A DNA stretch of 17,745 nt, taken from NCBI GenBank assembly GCA_934725525.1, contig CAKVCG010000019.1, positions 1-17,745 of the forward strand. The letters run 5' to 3'. Source of the stretch: an uncultured Brachyspira sp. (GTDB lineage Bacteria > Spirochaetota > Brachyspiria > Brachyspirales > Brachyspiraceae). The notes under the pieces are model-generated. The model ran no database searches. It saw only the letters and a program-made list of their open reading frames with translations, and was not told where the DNA came from. A program made the translations under genes and the position numbers. Numbering within the stretch: position 1 is the first letter of the stretch; every line of letters begins with the position of its first letter. Shown piece after piece: positions 13,386-17,745 of the stretch.

Positions 13386-13509
13386 TAAAATAATAAAATT
13401 ATTAAATAAAAAACTACCGAATTAAGCCCGATAGATTTATTATATTTTTTATATTTAATTATATATTAATGCTTACCATTTAAATTAAAAATATTAATCA
13501 AATAATAGA

Positions 13510-13551
13510 ATTAAAAAAGAAAAGTCCTAATATTTGCATATTAAGACTTTT
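13510..13551 (-). terminator. Rho-independent terminator after the 288-residue membrane protein gene
   Basis: Arms 13538-13551 and 13520-13533 pair over 14 bp with a 4-nt loop. The single non-Watson-Crick position is a G-U pair only when read from the minus strand, and a T-rich run follows on that strand (13519-13510). It lies 27 nt beyond the stop at 13578 and isolates the gene from the toxin-antitoxin modules. Confidence 0.75.
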
Positions 13552-13577
13552 AAAATATTTATAGTTATAAAAAATTA

Positions 13578-14444
13578 TTATCTCAAAGTTATAATATAAT
13601 TCCATTTCGGCAAAGGATATCTTCCCGTTTTTCCTACGCTTTTTCCGTTTATATCGGTAATTTCGGCTTCAGCGTAAAGTATATATCTTCCTTTAGGCAA
13701 ATAACTAGCGCCAGCGATATAAGAACTTCTGCCCGCAAAATAAAATTGAGTTTGAGCTTGTCCGTCTATAACATATATTTTAGGCAAATAGAATATTAAA
13801 TTTCTGCTTAAAATATTATAATTATCGTCTATTCTTCTCGCGTAAACTCTTATTCTTGCAAATTTTCCTTGAGGCGGAGTTTTTACGGCTAATGTAATTA
13901 ATAGAGGATTACTCCTTGAAGCTATAAATCTGTCGTTATAATTTATAATAAAAGAACTTATTCTTACATTTTGATTATAAGCGGTTTGATTATCTACAGT
14001 CGAAGAAGTATTATCGTAGACATAAGGCGAATCTTTTTTAGGGAAAGTATTAACTTTAGGTTTAGTCGGAGCGATATCTGGAATATTATTGGTATTTACT
14101 TCGTATATTCCGTTGTCGTCTAACGGGATAAAAGAATTCGTATTAATAATATTTGTAATATCGTTAGTGTCTGTTAAAGTTATCGTATTATTAGTAGATA
14201 AAAAATCTCTCTCTTCTTTCGTTAAATTATCTCCAAAAATATCGTCCAAATTTGTATTGTCTTCTGGAATATAGTTAGTGTCGAATTCGTTGCTTTCCAC
14301 TCCGTTAGTCGATTTAAAATTTAAAAAAGAAACGCCTCCGCTATTAAGAATGCTTCTTGTAACAAGAAATCCCGCCACCAATACGACTATAATTATTAAA
14401 ATTATTATTATAGGTTTTAATTTCGCTTTTATTTCGTTTGGCAT
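13578..14444 (-). CDS. Membrane-anchored protein of unknown function
   Basis: The 288-residue product has one N-terminal membrane segment at about residues 12-31 (IIIILIIIVVLVAGFLVTR) preceded by Lys residues. The rest is thus probably outside the cytoplasmic membrane. Residues about 40-165 are a low-complexity linker rich in Asn, Thr and Asp, probably unstructured. Residues about 165-288 look like a beta-rich domain with VRISSFIINYNDRF, GKFARIRVYARRID, LPKGRYILYAEAEITD and a closing PLPKWNYIITL. I do not recognise the family. It ends at a good terminator and starts 80 nt after the sigma factor gene on the same strand. The start ATG 14444 has only a weak ribosome site (CAGGATAAAAT). Confidence 0.8.
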   Translation of the reverse strand: MPNEIKAKLKPIIIILIIIVVLVAGFLVTRSILNSGGVSFLNFKSTNGVESNEFDTNYIPEDNTNLDDIFGDNLTKEERDFLSTNNTITLTDTNDITNIINTNSFIPLDDNGIYEVNTNNIPDIAPTKPKVNTFPKKDSPYVYDNTSSTVDNQTAYNQNVRISSFIINYNDRFIASRSNPLLITLAVKTPPQGKFARIRVYARRIDDNYNILSRNLIFYLPKIYVIDGQAQTQFYFAGRSSYIAGASYLPKGRYILYAEAEITDINGKSVGKTGRYPLPKWNYIITLR

Positions 14445-14524
14445 ATTTTATCCTGTGTTTAAAAATTTTATATTTATATATACAAATTAATCGGATAAAT
14501 AAGAAATTATTTTATAAAAAAATA

Positions 14525-15451
14525 TTATTGGTCCCAAAGAAAACTTTTAAGTTTTATAGACAAATTAATATTAGCTAATTTTTTTAACGCCTTTATTTGA
14601 ATTTGCCTAACTCGCTCGCGTGTAATATTTAATTCTTTTCCAGTATATTCCAAAGTCTTAGGTTCATTACCATATAAGCCAAATCTATAAATAATTATAG
14701 TTTTTTCTTTTTCATCCAAATATTTAAGCGCTTCCGTAAGCGTATCTTTTAAACTATCCATAAATAACTCTTGATAAGGAAAATGTAAATTTTTGTCTTC
14801 TATCGATGAACTAATATAGCTATTATACGAATATTTATAAGGAAAACTGGTAGTTAAAATTTCTTGAGTAAACATCATTATAGATTCCAATATCTTTCTG
14901 TCTATTTTCACTTCTTTTGCAATCTCTTCAATAGTCGGTTCTCTACTTAATTTCTGAGTTAAGTATCTGGATATTTTTACGCTTTTTTTAATTAGCCTAG
15001 TTATATGCATCGGAAAACGTATCATATGTTTTTTGCTATATATCTCTTTAACTATACTTTGTTTTATCCACCATACTCCATAAGTTGAAAATTTAAATCC
15101 TTTTCTATATTCAAATCTTTTAACCGCTTCTATAAGACCAATATTTCCTTCTTCTATTATATCAATAAAAGGAATTCCGCTATTATAATATCTTTTTGCC
15201 ACGCTAATAACGAGACGCAAATTGGATTTTACCAACTTATTCTGTATAGAATATATTTCCTTATCGAGCGAAAAAGCCCTGCTATCGTCTTCGTCCAAAC
15301 TTTCTCTCTCTTCCCTGCATGCTTCAAGCCTTTGCCATAAACCTAATTCTTCTTCTTTTGAAAGCCTACGAATTTTTCCTATCTGCTTTAAATATATACC
15401 CACGGTATCTTTATATTCTTCTTCATTATTATTAAGATATTTTTTATACAA
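14525..15451 (-). CDS. RNA polymerase sigma factor, sigma-70 family (group 2-like)
   Basis: This sigma factor directs RNA polymerase to promoters. The 308-residue protein has region 1.2 (DTVGIYLKQIGKIRRLSKEEE, residues about 15-35), region 2 (KLVKSNLRLVISVAKRYYNS and FIDIIEEGNIGLIEAVKRFE, then FSTYGVWWIKQSI), region 3 (HMIRFPMHI onward) and region 4 (LNITRERVRQIQIKALKKL). There is no region 1.1 or long non-conserved insert as in the principal RpoD, so it is a short RpoD-like or RpoS-like factor. The start is TTG at 15451-15449. An in-frame TAA is immediately upstream, no earlier start exists, and GGGTGA about 7 nt before it is a fair ribosome site. TTG may limit its translation. It is divergent from guaB. 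Confidence 0.92.
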   Translation of the reverse strand: MYKKYLNNNEEEYKDTVGIYLKQIGKIRRLSKEEELGLWQRLEACREERESLDEDDSRAFSLDKEIYSIQNKLVKSNLRLVISVAKRYYNSGIPFIDIIEEGNIGLIEAVKRFEYRKGFKFSTYGVWWIKQSIVKEIYSKKHMIRFPMHITRLIKKSVKISRYLTQKLSREPTIEEIAKEVKIDRKILESIMMFTQEILTTSFPYKYSYNSYISSSIEDKNLHFPYQELFMDSLKDTLTEALKYLDEKEKTIIIYRFGLYGNEPKTLEYTGKELNITRERVRQIQIKALKKLANINLSIKLKSFLWDQ

Positions 15452-15670
15452 TTATTTCACCCAAACTAATAAATATAATCTATATATAATATAAAATATT
15501 TTACAAAATTTTCAAGCTATATAATAGCTACATTCCACAATATATTATTTTATAAAAAGTATGGTAAAATATTTAAATAAAATTATTGAAATAAAGCTTT
15601 TTTTATTATAAATTATCTAACTAACAATTAATCGCTACTATATATTAAAAAATATTAAAAAGGATATATT

Positions 15671-16792
15671 ATGTCTATTAAAATTAGAGAAGCTTTAACT
15701 TTTGACGATGTTTTATTAGTGCCGAAAGAATCGGATATTTTGCCGAAAGATGTAAATTTAGAAAGAAAATTAACAAAAAAAATAACATTAAAAATTCCTT
15801 TAATAAGCTCGCCAATGGATACGATAACCGAACATAAAATGGCAATAGCTATGGCATTATGCGGAGGGCTTGGAGTCGTTCACAAAAATATGCCTTTGGA
15901 GATGCAAGCTAAAGAAGTTGAAGCGGTAAAAATTTTTAACGAAATAGAAAATAAAAATTTATCAAGCGTAGATAAAAACGGAAAATTATTAGTTGCTGCG
16001 GCAATCGGAATTTCAGAAGATAGATATAAAAGAATAGAAAAAATTATTGAAGCTGGAGTCGATATAATAGTTATTGACACGGCGCATGGACATTCTCAAA
16101 ATGTTTTAAAAGCTATAAAAGAAATAAAAAAATTATATTCCGACATAGATGTAATTGCTGGAAATATTGCGACTTCTGAAGGAGCTAAAGCTTTAATTGA
16201 CGCTGGAGTTGACGCTATAAAAATAGGAATTGGAGCGGGTTCAATATGCACGACAAGAATAATAGCTGGAATCGGAGTTCCGCAACTTACGGCAATATTA
16301 GACGCTTCTCAAATCGCTAAAAAAAATAATGTCGGTTCTATCGCTGACGGCGGAATAAAATATTCTGGCGATATCGTTAAAGCTTTTGCAGTCGGAGCGG
16401 ATGCGATTATGGCGGGAGGATTATTTTCTTCAACTTATGAAGCGCCTGGAGATGTGATAATAATTGACGGAAAAAAATATAAACCATATAGAGGAATGGG
16501 TTCGGTTGGAGCTATGATTCAAGGAAGCAAAGATAGATATTTTCAAAGCGAAGTTATTAATAAATCGAAATTCGTTCCCGAAGGAATTGAAGGCGTGACG
16601 GAATATAAAGGACATGTAGCCGATGTAATTTATCAAATTATTGGAGGAGTTCGAGCGGGAATGGGTTATGTTGGCGCTAAAAATATAGACGAACTTCAAG
16701 AAAAAGCGGAATTTGTAAAAATAACAAATCAAGGTTTGGCGGAAAGTCATGTGCATGATGTAAAGATAACTTCTAAAGCGCCTAATTATTAG
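15671..16792 (+). CDS. guaB: IMP dehydrogenase lacking the CBS domains
   Basis: IMP dehydrogenase oxidises IMP to XMP with NAD+, the first committed step to GMP. At 373 residues it is about 110 shorter than the usual enzyme. The N-terminal barrel part reaches HKNMPLEMQAKEVEAVK near residue 87, and the barrel resumes at about 105 (KLLVAAAIG), leaving a short loop where two CBS domains normally sit. Catalytic parts remain: the Cys loop GIGAGSICTTR with Cys193, YRGMGSVGAM, and the Arg-Tyr pair in SKDRYFQ that separates IMPDH from GMP reductase. The Pro usual in GIGPGSICTTR is Ala here. Borrelia IMPDH also lacks the CBS domains. AAGGA lies about 8 nt before the ATG. No purine riboswitch was seen upstream. 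Confidence 0.95.
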   Translation: MSIKIREALTFDDVLLVPKESDILPKDVNLERKLTKKITLKIPLISSPMDTITEHKMAIAMALCGGLGVVHKNMPLEMQAKEVEAVKIFNEIENKNLSSVDKNGKLLVAAAIGISEDRYKRIEKIIEAGVDIIVIDTAHGHSQNVLKAIKEIKKLYSDIDVIAGNIATSEGAKALIDAGVDAIKIGIGAGSICTTRIIAGIGVPQLTAILDASQIAKKNNVGSIADGGIKYSGDIVKAFAVGADAIMAGGLFSSTYEAPGDVIIIDGKKYKPYRGMGSVGAMIQGSKDRYFQSEVINKSKFVPEGIEGVTEYKGHVADVIYQIIGGVRAGMGYVGAKNIDELQEKAEFVKITNQGLAESHVHDVKITSKAPNY

Positions 16793-16978
16793 AATTTATT
16801 TTATATATATTTTTCTAAAAAAAATTTTGAATATCGTAATAGAAAAATATTGGCTATTTTTACAAAAAAATTCTATATACAGAAAATATATAAAATGTTA
16901 TAATAATTGTCAATTAATTAAGAATATAAATAATTTTATTAAATAAAGTAAAGAAGCGGAAAATTGCGGAGGCATAAA

Positions 16979-17745
16979 ATGAGAATAATTATTACTAATG
17001 AAAGCGTTTACGAATGGGCGGCTTATTATACTACAAAATGCATACTCGATTATTCAAACAAAGATAAACCTTTTGTATTATCGTTTCCAATTAGATATAT
17101 CGATAAATCATATTATCAAAAATTATTGTCTTTCTATAACGATAATATAGTTTCGTTTAAAAATGTTCATATAGTTTCAGCTGGGGAATATATAGATTCT
17201 AATATATCTCAAAAATATATAGAAGATAATTTTTTACAATTTATAGATTTGCCTAAAGAAAATATTCATCTTTTAGACAGTTTCGTTTTAGATAGAAAAA
17301 AAGAAGCTAAAAGAATGAAAGATTTAATAAAAAATTTGGGCGGAATAACTTTATTAATAGATTCTTTAGCCGAAGACGGAAGTTTTTTACTCAATACTCC
17401 AAGTTCGTCTTTAGAGGGAAGCGTTAGAGATAAAAGAGTAAGCGAAATAATAAGAAGTTACGAATCGAAAAAAATAGGAATTGCATCGGAATCTTTTCCA
17501 AAAGAAGGATTTACTTTAGGTTTTGAAGAAGCTTTTGATTCAAAATATATAATGATTATTGCAAAAGGTTATGAAGTATCGGAAGCCTTGCCTCATTGTG
17601 TGGAAGGAGAGATTAGTCAATTCTATCCTACATCTATACTGCAGAAACATAAAAAATTAATAATAGTAGCGGACGAAGAAGCGAGCGAAAACTTAAAAGT
17701 AAAAACTTATAAATACGCTAAAAGTTTGGAAAGCAAAAGTTTGCA
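16979..17745 (+). CDS. Glucosamine-6-phosphate deaminase-like protein, catalytic residues missing, right end cut
   Basis: The 255 visible codons follow the NagB fold. ENIHLLDSFVLDRKKEAKRM, GGITLLIDSLAEDGSFLLNT-P, GFTLGFEEAFDSKYIMIIAKG, HCVEGEISQFYPTSILQKH and VADEEASENLKVKTYKYAKS each have a NagB counterpart. Active-site positions differ. The general base Asp of NMDEY (D72 in E. coli) is Gly69 in SAGEY. The GEDGHIAFNEP motif reads AEDGSFLLNTP, so Asp133 is kept but His is Ser135 and Glu is Thr140. The phosphate-binding GGTP loop is also absent near residues 35-45. It is probably not a normal deaminase: perhaps a regulator or an enzyme with another activity. GGAGG is 8 nt before the ATG. The frame is intact and the base composition is like the core genes. 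Confidence 0.82.
   Translation, partial: MRIIITNESVYEWAAYYTTKCILDYSNKDKPFVLSFPIRYIDKSYYQKLLSFYNDNIVSFKNVHIVSAGEYIDSNISQKYIEDNFLQFIDLPKENIHLLDSFVLDRKKEAKRMKDLIKNLGGITLLIDSLAEDGSFLLNTPSSSLEGSVRDKRVSEIIRSYESKKIGIASESFPKEGFTLGFEEAFDSKYIMIIAKGYEVSEALPHCVEGEISQFYPTSILQKHKKLIIVADEEASENLKVKTYKYAKSLESKSL

Noticed and set aside
15452..15670. Purine riboswitch before guaB
   Set aside because: No conserved purine aptamer pattern or stable three-way stem could be found. The sequence is simple AT-rich divergent promoter DNA.
1..17745. CRISPR arrays or rRNA genes
   Set aside because: No regularly spaced direct repeats and no rRNA-like sequence were found. The only tandem repeat is the short AGCTC tract.

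Overview
The window is AT-rich DNA from a motile bacterium. The best guess is a spirochaete of the Brachyspira type, and this is inference. It rests on a fliF-fliG-fliH block, cheW, an IMP dehydrogenase without CBS domains (also known from the spirochaete Borrelia), very low GC and strong AGGAG-type ribosome binding sites. No taxonomic marker such as 16S rRNA is present.

Layout. Positions 1-3710, minus strand, carry flagellar basal-body and export genes in transcription order fliF, fliG, fliH (fliH runs off the left edge). A near-consensus promoter precedes fliF, followed by an array of repeated ATTATGTTTACTT-like half sites. Next is a PncC/CinA-type deamidase (minus), then on the plus strand two peptide-type ABC permeases (4527-6992), a pseudo-receiver/PilZ protein and a 5-formyl-THF cyclo-ligase. 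The last of these ends tail to tail with minus-strand cheW. A tRNA-Ala(GGC) gene lies upstream of cheW.

Positions 9203-13577 look like an accessory island. It contains a dispersed repeat (GTCATTGC...GCAATC type) near each end in opposite orientation, and a promoter driving a 25-codon frame interrupted by four AGCTC pentanucleotide units. It also holds a lipoprotein, a 90-residue small protein, a frameshifted coiled-coil gene, a DUF697-like helical protein, a relic of a staphylococcal-nuclease-like gene and two tandem toxin-antitoxin modules with near-identical promoters. One toxin (YafQ-like) has lost its last conserved residues through what looks like a GAA-to-TAA nonsense change.

Positions 13578-17745 return to core-like genes: a membrane-anchored protein of unknown function, a sigma-70 family factor starting at TTG, a CBS-less guaB, and a glucosamine-6-phosphate-deaminase-like protein that lacks most of the usual catalytic residues and is cut by the right edge.

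Motility and signalling are linked here (fliFGH, cheW, a PilZ c-di-GMP effector), but they are not one operon. The strongest leads are the AGCTC contingency-like tract, the repeated operator-like motif, the leaderless-looking promoter of the permease operon, the small-protein cassette, the truncated YafQ and the degenerate NagB homologue.
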